Positions 7,721 through 17,077 of a stretch of 64,000 bases of DNA are shown here, piece by piece. A model generated the notes under the pieces. It saw only the letters and a list, made by a program, of their open reading frames with translations. It searched no databases and had not been told where the DNA came from. The stretch spans positions 293,505 to 357,504 of the forward strand of contig NZ_ATWH01000005.1 in the NCBI RefSeq assembly GCF_000421145.1, read 5' to 3'. The translations under genes were made by a program, and so were the position numbers. Origin of the DNA: Glaciibacter superstes DSM 21135. GTDB taxonomy: Bacteria > Actinomycetota > Actinomycetes > Actinomycetales > Microbacteriaceae. Within the stretch, counting starts at the first letter, position 1, and the number at the start of each line of letters is the position of its first letter.

Positions 7721-8965
7721 TTGGGGAGATTTCAGCGTGCGATCCGATCGCTGCGCAGCGAAGGACCACGGATGTTCGCCTCGCGAACCTTCAACCGGCT
7801 GGCCATTGATTTCAACACCAACAAGCTCGGCGAGTCCCTGGTCCACCCAAGAGACGCCATCGCCGTCGACTGGACAGTGCCTCCGCTGTTCCAAACCGAC
7901 CCTCCGGCCCCCAAGCGTGACAATCTGAAGATCGTCTGGATCATCTCACCTCCTGGCCGCACGAGTGGCGGGCACCAGAACGCCTTCCGATTCATGGACT
8001 TCCTTGAGAAGGCAGGGCATTCGGTGACCGTGTACTTCTATACAACCGAGTCCCGGCCGATCGACACCGTCGCGATCCGTGAGATGTTGCAGACCACGAG
8101 CGCCTATCCCGATCTGGCCGGTGACCTACGCGTTTACGATCCGGCGGTCGGAATCGATCGCGACGCCGACGTCATCTTTGCGACGGGCTGGGAAACCGCG
8201 TATCCCGCATATCACCACCCGACGAATGCTCGCCGGTTCTATTTCACGCAGGACTTCGAACCGGCCTTTTACCCGTGGGGTAGTGACTTCGTGCTGGCCG
8301 AGAACACCTACCGGTTCGGATTCCACGGCTTCAGCGCTGGCAAGTGGCTTGCGAAGAAGCTCACCGCCGATTACGGCATGCCGGGGGACTACTACGATTA
8401 CGCCGTCGACAAGCAGCACTATTCGTTTGTCAACGATCAGCCGCGTAACGAGATTCTCTTCTACGCCCGCCCGCCGACGGCCCGCAGGGCGTTCGAGTTC
8501 GGCAAGCTGGTGCTCACCGAGTTCCACCGGCTGAGGCCGGACGTCACCATCAACATGGTCGGCTGGGACATTTCGCCATACGAGGTTCCCTTCCCTTACG
8601 TGAATCACACGGCCCTCGATATCTCCGAGTTGAACGGTGTCTACAACCGGTGTGCGGGAGCTCTGATCCTCTCCCTGACGAACATGTCGCTGTTGCCGAT
8701 GGAGGTCATGGGCAGCGGTGTTGTGCCGGTTGTCAATGACGCGGCAAACACCCGCGAGGTCTTCGACAGCCCTCACATGGAGTTCTTGCCGATGTCACCC
8801 GGGGCGATGGCGCGCAAGCTCGTGGAGATCGTCGAGAACCCGAACCAGATCGAGCGGGCCAGGATGATGGCCGAGTCCGTCGCAAGCACGGACTGGGCGG
8901 ACCCGGGCGAGACATTCATCGCGGCATTCGACCGCGCAATGGATGCTCAGTCGAGCGCACGGTAG
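7721..8965 (+). CDS. WsaF-type rhamnosyltransferase-like protein, paralogue 1
   Basis: This 414-residue protein resembles the WsaF family, GT-B enzymes first described as beta-1,2-rhamnosyltransferases of S-layer glycans. Visible features are WIISPPGRTSGGHQNAFRF near residue 75 (a GG-x-N donor-loop), FATGWETAYPAY, RRFYFTQDFEPAFYPWGS, AENTYRFGFHGFSAGKWLA, and the C-terminal ALILSLTNMSLLPMEVMGSGVVPVVND. A TTG start with AAAGGAG seven bases upstream is well supported. The next gene encodes a clear paralogue, so the two may add successive residues of one repeat unit. Donor dTDP-rhamnose is inferred from family and from rmlCA nearby. Confidence 0.82.
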   Translation: MGRFQRAIRSLRSEGPRMFASRTFNRLAIDFNTNKLGESLVHPRDAIAVDWTVPPLFQTDPPAPKRDNLKIVWIISPPGRTSGGHQNAFRFMDFLEKAGHSVTVYFYTTESRPIDTVAIREMLQTTSAYPDLAGDLRVYDPAVGIDRDADVIFATGWETAYPAYHHPTNARRFYFTQDFEPAFYPWGSDFVLAENTYRFGFHGFSAGKWLAKKLTADYGMPGDYYDYAVDKQHYSFVNDQPRNEILFYARPPTARRAFEFGKLVLTEFHRLRPDVTINMVGWDISPYEVPFPYVNHTALDISELNGVYNRCAGALILSLTNMSLLPMEVMGSGVVPVVNDAANTREVFDSPHMEFLPMSPGAMARKLVEIVENPNQIERARMMAESVASTDWADPGETFIAAFDRAMDAQSSAR

Positions 8966-9030
8966 AGCCACTCTTACCAAGCTGTGCGAATGCTGGGGGG
9001 CGAAACCGGCCGGGCTAGTAGCCTTGTCCA

Positions 9031-10263
9031 GTGAGTTCACTGAAAAAAGCGTGGTTGTTGCTGAAGGAGCAGGGTCCTTGGGCTGTCGTTAATCGCGTGT
9101 TGAGGGTAGTTTTTCGCCCGCCAGCACCGCTGAAGGGCTCCCAGAAGATCGTCTTCCAAGCTAAGTATGAAGACGCCAGCGAAGTCGACTGGAGTATTCC
9201 TCATCCTGCCGTGGTCAATCCGCGGTTCACGGCCAAGGAATCATTGACCGTTGCTTTCATCATGTCTCCGCCCGGGGAGTCGAGCGGTGGTCACCAAAAC
9301 CTCTTTCGTTTTATCGACTATCTCGAACGTGCCGGTCATACCGTCCGCGTATACCTCTACAGCGCGCACCAGCCCTACAGCGTTCGCCTCATCAGCGAAA
9401 TGATCCAGTCCTCGCCCTCGTACGCCAGCACGCGGGCAACGATTCACGATTACACCGCGGCAGGCGTGGGCGACGACGTTGACGCGTTGTTCGCAACCGG
9501 CTGGGAGACCGCTTATCCCGTGTTCCGAGACAAATCGGCTGCCCGGCGTTTCTATTTCGTCCAGGATTTCGAGCCCTACTTCTTCGCGGTCGGATCTGAA
9601 GCCACTCTGGCGGAGAACACATATCGCTTCGGATTCCATGGCATCACCGCGGGTGGTTGGCTTGCTCACAAGCTCCATACTGAGTACGGGATGGAGACGT
9701 CGTCCTTCGAGTTCGGCGCGAATCGGGAGTTCTATAACTTGACAAACAGGAGTCAACGGAAAGAGGTGTTGTTCTACGCACGCCCGGTGACGCCGCGTCG
9801 TGGTTTTGAATTAGGCATTCTGGCACTTGAACACTTCGCCAAAGCGCGTCCCGACTTCCGGATCAACCTGGCCGGCTGGGACGTGAGCACTTACGACATC
9901 CCCTTCGAGTACACGAACCTCAAAGATCTCAAGATCGACGAGCTCAACGCGGTCTACAACCGCTGCGCAACCGGTCTGGTGATCTCCCTCACGAACATGT
10001 CGCTGCTCCCCCTTGAACTTTTGTCTGCCGGCGTCATTCCGGTTGTGAATTCGGGGGACAACAACTCAATGGTCTCGAGTAACCCCTACATCGAATTTGC
10101 AGCTGCGTCTCCGCATGCTTTGGCCGAGCGAATGATAGAGATCGTCGATCGTCAGGACCTCAGTAGTCAGTCGGCCGCAGCGTCTGCGAGCGTCGAGGGT
10201 CACGGATGGGATGCCTCCGGTCGTCAGTTCGTGCGCATCTTGGAGGAGGCCGTACGTGGCTAA
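9031..10263 (+). CDS. WsaF-type rhamnosyltransferase-like protein, paralogue 2
   Basis: This 410-residue homologue of the preceding protein keeps every block: FIMSPPGESSGGHQNLFRF, FATGWETAYPVF, RRFYFVQDFEPYFFAVGS, AENTYRFGFHGITAGGWLA and VISLTNMSLLPLELLSAGVIPVVNS. The N-terminal 65 residues diverge most, as expected for acceptor recognition. GTG at 9031 lacks a ribosome site and has a -10-like TAGCCT (9019-9024) six bases upstream, suggesting a leaderless transcript. It overlaps the next gene by eight bases. The pair looks like a tandem duplication followed by specialisation. Confidence 0.82.
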   Translation: MSSLKKAWLLLKEQGPWAVVNRVLRVVFRPPAPLKGSQKIVFQAKYEDASEVDWSIPHPAVVNPRFTAKESLTVAFIMSPPGESSGGHQNLFRFIDYLERAGHTVRVYLYSAHQPYSVRLISEMIQSSPSYASTRATIHDYTAAGVGDDVDALFATGWETAYPVFRDKSAARRFYFVQDFEPYFFAVGSEATLAENTYRFGFHGITAGGWLAHKLHTEYGMETSSFEFGANREFYNLTNRSQRKEVLFYARPVTPRRGFELGILALEHFAKARPDFRINLAGWDVSTYDIPFEYTNLKDLKIDELNAVYNRCATGLVISLTNMSLLPLELLSAGVIPVVNSGDNNSMVSSNPYIEFAAASPHALAERMIEIVDRQDLSSQSAAASASVEGHGWDASGRQFVRILEEAVRG

Positions 10264-11182
10264 ATGCCTCGTAGTCGGGGCCAATGGCTTCATCGGTTCG
10301 TCGCTGGTCGACGACTTGGTTCGCAGGGGTCATGACGTCAGCGCCTTTGACCGATTCTCGGCCTCGGCAGTGTCATACGAGTCGACTGACGTGCGCAGGT
10401 TCAGCGGTGACTTCATGAACCGTGCCGACATGCGCAAGGCGGTCGAAGGGCAGGAGTACCTGTTCCATTTCTTGTCCGCTACAACTCCGGCAAGCGCCGA
10501 GGATGACCCAACCGTAGACATTCGCACGAACATCGCGTCGAGCGTTGAACTATTTCAAGACGCCGTTGATGCCGGAGTCCGCAAGGTCTTCTTCGCTTCC
10601 ACGGGAGGTGCAATCTATGGGGACCAACCATTCGAGACTCTCAACGAGAACGTGACGCCGCTTCCTGTTTCTCCGTATGCGATTGGGAAGTTGGCGATCG
10701 AAGGATATCTTCGCTACTTCAATCGGAAGTTTGGGCTCGAATCTGTCTCATTCCGCATCTCGAATCCGTACGGGCCAAGGCAACGCGCAGTGAAACGCCA
10801 GGGTGTCATACCCATTTTCCTCCATCGTCTAACGGAAGGCCTGCCGCTCGTGGTCCTCGGGGACGGGTCGATGGTTCGCGATTACATCTACGCGGAGGAC
10901 GCTGTTCGCATGATTGGTGAGACCGTTGGGCGACCCTCGACACATTCCGTCTACAACATCGGGAACGGTGCCGGCGCGAGTCTGTCGGAGCTGCTGGAGA
11001 TCATCCGGGCGGTCACCGGTATCAAACCGACCATCGACGCGCGCCCTGTGCCGTCGACATACCTTGACCGTGTGGTGCTCGATACGACGCGGTACACAGA
11101 GGAATTCGGCACGCTCCCTGTCGACACACTGGAGAGCGGTATACGAAAGACGTGGGAGAACATCCGAGTGATGCCGGTATGA
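10256..11182 (+). CDS. NAD-dependent sugar epimerase/dehydratase (extended SDR)
   Basis: This 308-residue extended short-chain dehydrogenase has the Rossmann motif GANGFIG at residues 7-13, FHFLSATTPASA, FFASTGGAIYG with the catalytic Thr/Ser region, and SPYAIGKLAIEGYL containing the YxxxK pair. It then has RISNPYGPRQ and RDYIYAEDAVRMI, a layout shared by UDP-glucose 4-epimerases and related nucleotide-sugar enzymes. GTG at 10256 is preceded by GGAGGAGG, supporting this start over an earlier in-frame ATG. It overlaps its upstream neighbour by eight bases and its downstream one by four, so it is translationally coupled inside the glycan operon. The nucleotide sugar it acts on cannot be told from sequence. 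Confidence 0.8.
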   Translation: MAKCLVVGANGFIGSSLVDDLVRRGHDVSAFDRFSASAVSYESTDVRRFSGDFMNRADMRKAVEGQEYLFHFLSATTPASAEDDPTVDIRTNIASSVELFQDAVDAGVRKVFFASTGGAIYGDQPFETLNENVTPLPVSPYAIGKLAIEGYLRYFNRKFGLESVSFRISNPYGPRQRAVKRQGVIPIFLHRLTEGLPLVVLGDGSMVRDYIYAEDAVRMIGETVGRPSTHSVYNIGNGAGASLSELLEIIRAVTGIKPTIDARPVPSTYLDRVVLDTTRYTEEFGTLPVDTLESGIRKTWENIRVMPV

Positions 11183-12183
11183 CCGAAGTGGGAATGAAGA
11201 TCGATGCCACCGTTGCGGTCCTGACCTACAACGGCGAGGAATACATTGCGCAAATCCTCGAAGCGTTGGCTTCACAGGATTTCGACGGGGAGTATGAGAT
11301 TCTCGTTATTGACTCCGGGTCGACTGATCGCACCTTGGAGATTGTGCGCTCGCGCAAGGGTGTTCGTCTGCATGAAATCGTCAACTCCGAATTCGGGCAT
11401 GGAAAGACCAGGAACCTGGCGGCCGAACTTGCTCGCGGCGAGTACATTGCCTATCTGACGCACGATGCCATACCGGCAACTCTGAGTTGGCTGACTGAGA
11501 TTCTCGCTCCGATGCGCAACGAGCCGCTAGGCGTGGTGGCCGTCATGGGGAAGCAAATCCCGAGACCAGGTTGCTTTCCACTCCTCAAATACGAAATCGA
11601 AGGAGTCTTCGCCGGCTTCGGTCCCGATTTTGGGACGACGGTGTTCTACAACGACGGATTCGCGACTGACCAAGGACTCTTGGATGCCATTGGGTTTTAC
11701 TCTGACGTGAATTCGGCCACCAAACGCGATTTCCTGTTGAAAACCATCCCGTACCGCGACGTGCGCTACTCCGAAGACATGCTGTTCGGTCAGGATCTCA
11801 TCGCCGCAGGATATCGCAAGGCTTATGCTCCGCGCGGCGCCGTGATTCACTCGAATGATTTGACGCTCGATGAGTACCGCAGACGCATCTTCGACGAGAC
11901 AGTCGGGCTCCGTCAGATCGGCAAGAACATTCCACCACTCGGCCGAATCGGTCAGTGGAAGTTGACCATTCGCGGAATACTCGCCGATACTGCTCGCTTG
12001 ATTCGCGACCGTAGCTTCAGTCGCAAAAAGCGTGTCTATTGGATATTGGTGAATCCGCGTTATCACATCGCAAAGTGGAGGAGCTATAGGGCCTCGACCT
12101 TGGTGGATCTGACCGACACCAGGGCAATTCGCGCCGGCTCGTTGGAGCACAGTCGGAAATACCGTGAAGGCGGTACCCAGTGA
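11179..12183 (+). CDS. Glycosyltransferase family 2 (RfbF-like rhamnosyltransferase candidate)
   Basis: This 334-residue GT2 enzyme has ATVAVLTYNGEEYIAQILEAL, VIDSGSTDRTLEIV, a SEFGHGKTRNLAAELARGEYIAYLTHDAIP block containing the THD metal-binding site, and YSEDMLFGQDLIAAGYRKAYAP with the catalytic-base region. The EFGHGKTRNLA and THDAIP signatures are common in rhamnosyltransferases of polysaccharide loci. Start ATG 11179 overlaps the previous TGA (ATGA), so translation is coupled. The C-terminal 90 residues are strongly basic. Acceptor is unknown. Confidence 0.82.
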   Translation: MTEVGMKIDATVAVLTYNGEEYIAQILEALASQDFDGEYEILVIDSGSTDRTLEIVRSRKGVRLHEIVNSEFGHGKTRNLAAELARGEYIAYLTHDAIPATLSWLTEILAPMRNEPLGVVAVMGKQIPRPGCFPLLKYEIEGVFAGFGPDFGTTVFYNDGFATDQGLLDAIGFYSDVNSATKRDFLLKTIPYRDVRYSEDMLFGQDLIAAGYRKAYAPRGAVIHSNDLTLDEYRRRIFDETVGLRQIGKNIPPLGRIGQWKLTIRGILADTARLIRDRSFSRKKRVYWILVNPRYHIAKWRSYRASTLVDLTDTRAIRAGSLEHSRKYREGGTQ

Positions 12184-12248
12184 GATAGTCTTTGCACGGC
12201 GTTCGAAAGTCGACTCGCCATTGCACGGTTGCAGGGGAGTCGAAACCA

Positions 12249-12671
12249 ATGAAGTCGATGTTCCGTCGGCTTTCGCAGAGCACGATCATGCGATTTCTTG
12301 TCGTGGGCGGTGCGGCATTTCTGCTCGACTTTGGGCTATTAGCTCTCTTGAGTCAAGGATTGCGCTGGCCGCTGGGTATTTCAACGGCTGTTGCCTTCCT
12401 CACAAGCTTCTTCTTCTCTTATACGTTTCAGCGAGTCGTATTTGGCTCAAAGTCACCGTATGGCCCAAGCCTGGTGAAGTACCTTCTGCTTGTTGCGTTG
12501 AACACCGTGGCGTCGGTGGTGATTGTCGAGACCATCAATCTCTCGGTGTTGGGGTGGGGCGGAGGGAAAATCGTTGCAACAACCGTGACGACGACTTGGA
12601 ACTTCTTTGCCTACAAATACTGGGTGTACGCTGCCCCCCGCGGAAAACCCAGGCAAGACTTTACGTTGTAG
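12249..12671 (+). CDS. GtrA-family membrane protein
   Basis: This 140-residue protein has four predicted hydrophobic segments beginning RFLVVGGAAFLLDFGLLALL, then a TSFFFSYTFQRVVF motif and a final TTTWNFFAYKYWVYA segment that is the GtrA hallmark. GtrA proteins are thought to help move lipid-linked sugars across the membrane or assist polyprenyl-phosphate sugar transfer. ATG 12249 is chosen because GGGGAG lies about ten bases before it and it starts just before the first membrane segment; an earlier in-frame start would add a non-conserved 19 residues. It is the last gene of the rightward operon and faces a convergent DUF2142 gene. Confidence 0.85.
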   Translation: MKSMFRRLSQSTIMRFLVVGGAAFLLDFGLLALLSQGLRWPLGISTAVAFLTSFFFSYTFQRVVFGSKSPYGPSLVKYLLLVALNTVASVVIVETINLSVLGWGGGKIVATTVTTTWNFFAYKYWVYAAPRGKPRQDFTL

Positions 12672-12703
12672 CCCTAGCGGTGTGGGGTGCGAGGCGGCAG
12701 AAT

Positions 12704-14260
12704 TCAGGTGACTTCTTGGACGTCTTTGCGTGCGGGTCGCATGTCGGGAGGGGACTCGTCGCCGCGCACCAAGCGGTAGATGAGCAATGACGCACAACTC
12801 GCGACTACGACGTAGATGAGAGCCCAAGTTACCCAGCCGAATGGTGGTTGCCAGGCTGGCACTCTGAACATGTCTTGCCAATACGCGGTGTCGCTGAGGC
12901 CAATGACATAGCGACGCAGCACCCAAATATAGGCGTATGCATGCGCGATTGTCGCGAGAACAGCGATCCAGGCGCCAAGGCGGTTAGGCTCCCATGAATT
13001 GCCAACGCCGGCGAAGCGTCGGTCCAGGGTCGCTCCTGCCGAGAGGATGACAATGACAAAAAGCGCCAGAATATAGCGGCCCTGCCATATGTACCCCTGT
13101 TCTGTCACTACTGCGGCCTGAAGAATGGGCGGTAGGACGACAAAGCACGCAATTGCGAAGATCAGACCCCACCTTGCTCGTCCAGAGCCAAGTGCAAGTG
13201 CGGTGACTATTAGGGCACCGACCAGAAAAGCCCAGAATGCGAGAACGCCGGCGGGAGCGGGTGTGTCTAGCCAGCCGAAATAACCGATCAGCCCGTTTGC
13301 GTAGTCGAATGTTCGATCAAACATCGTTTGAAGGCCCTGGAGATACGACGAACCGACTCCCGCGAATGTCGGGCTCTCTAAACTACCCGCAGTGGCGACC
13401 CACCAGAGTGCAAAACCACACGCGATTCCTATGACTGCGGTGCCGGACCAGAACCATGCGCTCTTGAGGAGTTGCCGAATTTGGGATACCCCGGCAATTC
13501 CGAATGCCGTGACAACTGCGATGAGTAGCCACAATAAGGACAGCGCCTTGGTATTTGCGAGCATGGATGCGCCGAGCGTAATCCAAATGACAGTCTGCGG
13601 GTGAACACGCGGGGTGCCGTTCTTTTCCAAGAGTAGAAGTAGGTTTGCGAACACCGCCCCTGTCGTCGCAAACTCAAGACTATTCGGGTTTACCGATCCA
13701 TTAAGGTAAAGGACCATGGGGGTGACGCTCGTTGCGGCCGCAACGATCAACCAACGATGATTCCGCAACTGGCTTATTGCTGTGAACATTGCGGCTAGGA
13801 AGATGCAGCTGACAAGAGCGCTCATGAGACGCATGGCGTAGAGGCCGAGGTAACCGTCGGCAATAAGAGACGCGGACCCGACAACGGCGTAATAGATGGG
13901 GTTATAGTTGCCCGCTGTAGTGACCGTTCGAGTATCACGCGAACTATCTGCGATGTCGATTGTTGCGCAATTCGGAGTCACCTCGGGTTGGAAAGCAGAG
14001 CAGGTGAGCTCATGTCCCTCTGCCACCCATTCAGGTACGGTGACGACGGACTGACCGGGTACATCATTCGGGGTCCCAGTGAGTTGCCCGCGGGCAACGG
14101 CAGCCGCCTTGATCGCATGCGAAGGTTCGTCCGGCACAGACATCATTGGCGAAGAGAACGCCCAACAAATGCTCAGAGCGAATAGCACCGCGAATGCGGT
14201 GAGGAAGACAAAGCGCGGCCTCGAAGCGCGAAATTGCGGGCTGGGGAATCCGTCTGGCAT
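12704..14260 (-). CDS. DUF2142 multi-spanning membrane protein, paralogue 1
   Basis: This 518-residue integral membrane protein has about ten to twelve predicted spans. The DUF2142 signature SSPMMSVPDEPSHAIKAAAVARGQ stands at residues 36-59, where a short extracytoplasmic loop with acidic residues follows the first span, as in GT-C-fold polyprenyl-sugar-dependent glycosyltransferases. TSVTPMVLYLNGSVNPNSLE and GYIWQGRYILAL are further conserved blocks. It is strikingly similar in layout to the protein at 19391-20944. GT-C activity is an inference from topology and locus. It points away from the Wzt gene. Confidence 0.8.
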   Translation of the reverse strand: MPDGFPSPQFRASRPRFVFLTAFAVLFALSICWAFSSPMMSVPDEPSHAIKAAAVARGQLTGTPNDVPGQSVVTVPEWVAEGHELTCSAFQPEVTPNCATIDIADSSRDTRTVTTAGNYNPIYYAVVGSASLIADGYLGLYAMRLMSALVSCIFLAAMFTAISQLRNHRWLIVAAATSVTPMVLYLNGSVNPNSLEFATTGAVFANLLLLLEKNGTPRVHPQTVIWITLGASMLANTKALSLLWLLIAVVTAFGIAGVSQIRQLLKSAWFWSGTAVIGIACGFALWWVATAGSLESPTFAGVGSSYLQGLQTMFDRTFDYANGLIGYFGWLDTPAPAGVLAFWAFLVGALIVTALALGSGRARWGLIFAIACFVVLPPILQAAVVTEQGYIWQGRYILALFVIVILSAGATLDRRFAGVGNSWEPNRLGAWIAVLATIAHAYAYIWVLRRYVIGLSDTAYWQDMFRVPAWQPPFGWVTWALIYVVVASCASLLIYRLVRGDESPPDMRPARKDVQEVT

Positions 14261-14337
14261 CCGACTCCAATCGTCAGTTCTCGAATCGATGTGCGACTCG
14301 TAGCGCGGGCTCTATATCCGAAGGCTATTTCCGTAAG

Positions 14338-15510
14338 TCAGCTGGCGATATCTGGAGAGATTCGGATGAGACCGTAGCCGAAGCCAGCACCCGTAACATC
14401 GAAGCTCGCGGCGCGCGGTCGCTCATCGAAGTTCAATCCCGACTGGTTTCCCAGCCCGGTGTTGACGACATAGCTCCCAGCCCCTAGGCGAACATCAGGA
14501 AGCGTAATCCGTACCCGATGACTGCCGACCGTATTTGGAAGTGTCGCGTTCAGGCCAAACGACGTCATGCTATAAATATGCAGACCGAGCGAGTTCTCGA
14601 TGGATAGACCGATGCCCCATTCGTCCTGGGGCTCAAAGATCTCGATCAGGTAGTCAAGGATGATACTGATCGATTCTGCATCTTCTCGCGTTGTAGCGTC
14701 GACGGAAGTGATCGAGTACGCGGGCCGGCGCGCATCGGCGCCCTCAGCCACTTTGTCAGAAAGCTTGCGGTCCGCCTCGTAGCCCTCGCGCAGAATGCGG
14801 ATGCCTTCGGCGGGGTCACCGTCGTGTGTGATCTCACCCTGGTGCAGCACAACGACACGATCGCACAGTGAACCAACCTGATCAGCTGAGTGACTGACCA
14901 GGACGATCGTGCGTCCTTCGCTCTGGAACTCCGCGATCTTTGCCATGCACTTGCGCTGGAACGGTTCATCGCCGACGGCCAGGACTTCGTCAACGAGGAG
15001 GAGATCCGGGTCCACATGCACCGCCACCGCGAAAGCAAGTCGCACATACATGCCGGAACTGTAGAACTTGACCTGTGTATCGATGAAGCTCTCAATGCCG
15101 GAGAAATCCACGATCGCGTCGAAGTAACGGTCGGTCTCTTTCCGAGTGAGACCGAGGATTGCCGCGTTCAGGTAGACATTGTCCCGGCCTGTGAGATCGG
15201 GGTGGAATCCGGCGCCGAGTTCCAGGAGAGCGGCCAACCTGCCTCGCCGCTGCACGCTGCCCGACGTCGGCTGGATGATCCCGCCGATTGTTTTCAGAAG
15301 GGTGCTCTTGCCCGACCCGTTGTGCCCAACCAGCCCGAGCGTTTCCCCGGTGGGAATGTCGAGGGAAACGTTGCGCAGCGCCCAGAAATCATCCCGATGC
15401 TGGCGGGCGCGACCGAAGTTGACGAGGCGTTCCTTGAGAGACTTGTCCTTGTGCATGATGAAGCGCTTGGACAGGTTGTCGATGCTGACGATCGTTGGGT
15501 TCTCGGCCAT
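14338..15510 (-). CDS. wzt: ABC transporter ATP-binding protein of polysaccharide export (Wzt-like)
   Basis: This 390-residue protein powers export of an undecaprenyl-linked glycan with the permease encoded just upstream. The nucleotide-binding domain has Walker A GHNGSGKS at residues 62-69, signature YSSGM near 146, Walker B LLLVDEVLAVGD near 166, and an H-loop VLVSHS. Residues of about 245-390 form the extra beta-rich C-terminal domain that in Wzt proteins recognises the glycan end (SITSVDATTR through FDVTGAGFGYGLI). Its presence suggests that chain termination or a capping residue is read before export. ATG 15510 is used because AGGAG lies eight bases upstream; GTG 15516 is too close to that site. 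Confidence 0.88.
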   Translation of the reverse strand: MAENPTIVSIDNLSKRFIMHKDKSLKERLVNFGRARQHRDDFWALRNVSLDIPTGETLGLVGHNGSGKSTLLKTIGGIIQPTSGSVQRRGRLAALLELGAGFHPDLTGRDNVYLNAAILGLTRKETDRYFDAIVDFSGIESFIDTQVKFYSSGMYVRLAFAVAVHVDPDLLLVDEVLAVGDEPFQRKCMAKIAEFQSEGRTIVLVSHSADQVGSLCDRVVVLHQGEITHDGDPAEGIRILREGYEADRKLSDKVAEGADARRPAYSITSVDATTREDAESISIILDYLIEIFEPQDEWGIGLSIENSLGLHIYSMTSFGLNATLPNTVGSHRVRITLPDVRLGAGSYVVNTGLGNQSGLNFDERPRAASFDVTGAGFGYGLIRISPDIAS

Positions 15511-15512
15511 AA

Positions 15513-16433
15513 TCACAACTCCTGCGCAAAGTTACCTTGTAGCCGCGAGAACACGCGCTGCCCGAACCACAGAAGTAAGACGCTGACGGCAAGGGCGAGA
15601 ACCAAACGCAGATCGAGGTCGGCCGGCCAGTTGACGTTCGGGCCCTGCGCGGAGCCCGCTACCCAGAATGCCTTCTGCATCCCGAGCACGACCAGAGTCA
15701 CCGGATTCAGCAGATACAACTGCTCGATCCAATTTCCTTGAAGCTCATTGTGCACAAAACTGTAGGAGTAGACGATAGGCGAAGCCCAAAACAGCACAAT
15801 GAGGGAGACCTCGACCAGATGCTGGATGTCGCGAAGGTAGACATTCAATGCCGAAAGGAGAAGGGCGACTGCGGTACCGAACACCACGAGTACCGCAATT
15901 GCCAAGGGTGCGTAGAGCAATTGGACGTGCCACGGTATCTCGCCGATGACGATCGTGGCGAGAATGAGGATCAGCAGTTGCACAGCGAAGTTGAATAATG
16001 CACCGCCAACCGCGCTCAGGGGGAAGATCTCTCGCGGTAGATAGACCTTCTTGACGAGACCTGAATTGGTGACGATCGCGGTCGACCCATTTCCGATGAT
16101 CTCCGTGAAGAGCGTCCACACGGTGAGACCAACGAAAACAAAGAGAGCGAAGCTAGGGATTGCGCGCGCGGCGCCGAGGATCTGGCCGATAGCGAAGTAG
16201 TAGATCAACAGCTGTGCTAGCGGTCGGATCAGGCTCCAGACGATTCCTAGAGAGCTGTCTTTGTAGCGCGCTTTGAGTTCGCGGCGAACCAGAAGTCCGA
16301 GTAGCTCCCTGTGGTTCCACACGTCGCGCACCGATGCTGCGCTTCCGCGAAAGAACCGCGTCTCCTGGCCCACAGTATGGAGGGGCTCGGATGCGATCCG
16401 CTGTGCTCGCAGATCAGCCGGAGATGCCGACAT
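15513..16433 (-). CDS. wzm: ABC transporter permease of polysaccharide export (Wzm-like)
   Basis: This 306-residue ABC-2 type permease forms the membrane channel of the Wzm-Wzt exporter. After about 50 cytoplasmic residues it has six predicted spans. The conserved HRELLGLLVRRELKARYKDSSLG precedes span 1, which is typical of the family, and SLIRPLAQLLIYYFAIGQI begins the membrane region. An EIFPLSAVGGALFNFAVQ block and ASPIVYSYSF are also typical. It ends two bases before the wzt start, so both are made from one message. Flanking DUF2142 genes point the same way. Confidence 0.88.
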   Translation of the reverse strand: MSASPADLRAQRIASEPLHTVGQETRFFRGSAASVRDVWNHRELLGLLVRRELKARYKDSSLGIVWSLIRPLAQLLIYYFAIGQILGAARAIPSFALFVFVGLTVWTLFTEIIGNGSTAIVTNSGLVKKVYLPREIFPLSAVGGALFNFAVQLLILILATIVIGEIPWHVQLLYAPLAIAVLVVFGTAVALLLSALNVYLRDIQHLVEVSLIVLFWASPIVYSYSFVHNELQGNWIEQLYLLNPVTLVVLGMQKAFWVAGSAQGPNVNWPADLDLRLVLALAVSVLLLWFGQRVFSRLQGNFAQEL

Positions 16434-16588
16434 AGGCCACTTTCCATTGTTTCGATTCGGAGGTCAGAGATGATTCTAGGCGATCATTCCGAATGCGGAC
16501 GCGTAGGTGCGGCCACACTGCCGGGTCGCCCTTGGCGTGGCTGGCGATCACTGGCCTTAATGATCGGTAGTCTTGCAAAGGATTGGGG

Positions 16589-17077
16589 ATGACAATGCTT
16601 CGTAAGGTTAGGCTCCGCGCGCTAGCGGCCGCGTGCGTCGTCGGCGGTGCCAGCGTGGCGCTCGCACTTGTCGGGTGCACACCCGACGCACCCCGACCTT
16701 CCAACACATCCGTTTCAACGGCGAGTCCGACTGAGTCGCCCTCCGAGACGCCACGACCCACAGAAACGGCCTTCCCTGCCACCGCCGTGATCAGTTTGGC
16801 TGGAGTGGATATCGACGGAGCGAACGTCACCGTTGCCGGTCTGGTGACCGGTGTCGTGGAAGACGGCGGTACCTGCCAGTTCGTGCTTGCTTCCGATTCA
16901 ACAGGAACGACCGTGGAACTTTCCAGCGAAGGAATCGCGAATGTCTCGAATACAGTTTGCTCCTCGGCACAGTCACCTATCGATTCATTCACGAAAGGGC
17001 CGTGGTCCGTGGTGCTGAACTACACATCCGCGAAAACGGAGATTTCTTCGGTACCGCAAGCATTGGAGATACCGTAA
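16589..17077 (+). CDS. Small lipoprotein of unknown function
   Basis: This 162-residue protein has a lipoprotein signal: a basic N-terminus (MTMLRKVRLR), a hydrophobic stretch, and lipobox ALVGC, giving a lipidated Cys near residue 29. A Ser/Thr/Pro/Glu-rich linker of about 30 residues follows, then a beta-rich domain of about 100 residues (AVISLAGVDIDGANVTVAG, CQFVLASDSTGTTVEL) with two Cys that may form a disulphide. ATG 16589 has AAAGGA six bases before it. It overlaps by one base with the large secreted repeat protein, which implies a shared outer-surface role. No family recognised. Confidence 0.7.
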   Translation: MTMLRKVRLRALAAACVVGGASVALALVGCTPDAPRPSNTSVSTASPTESPSETPRPTETAFPATAVISLAGVDIDGANVTVAGLVTGVVEDGGTCQFVLASDSTGTTVELSSEGIANVSNTVCSSAQSPIDSFTKGPWSVVLNYTSAKTEISSVPQALEIP

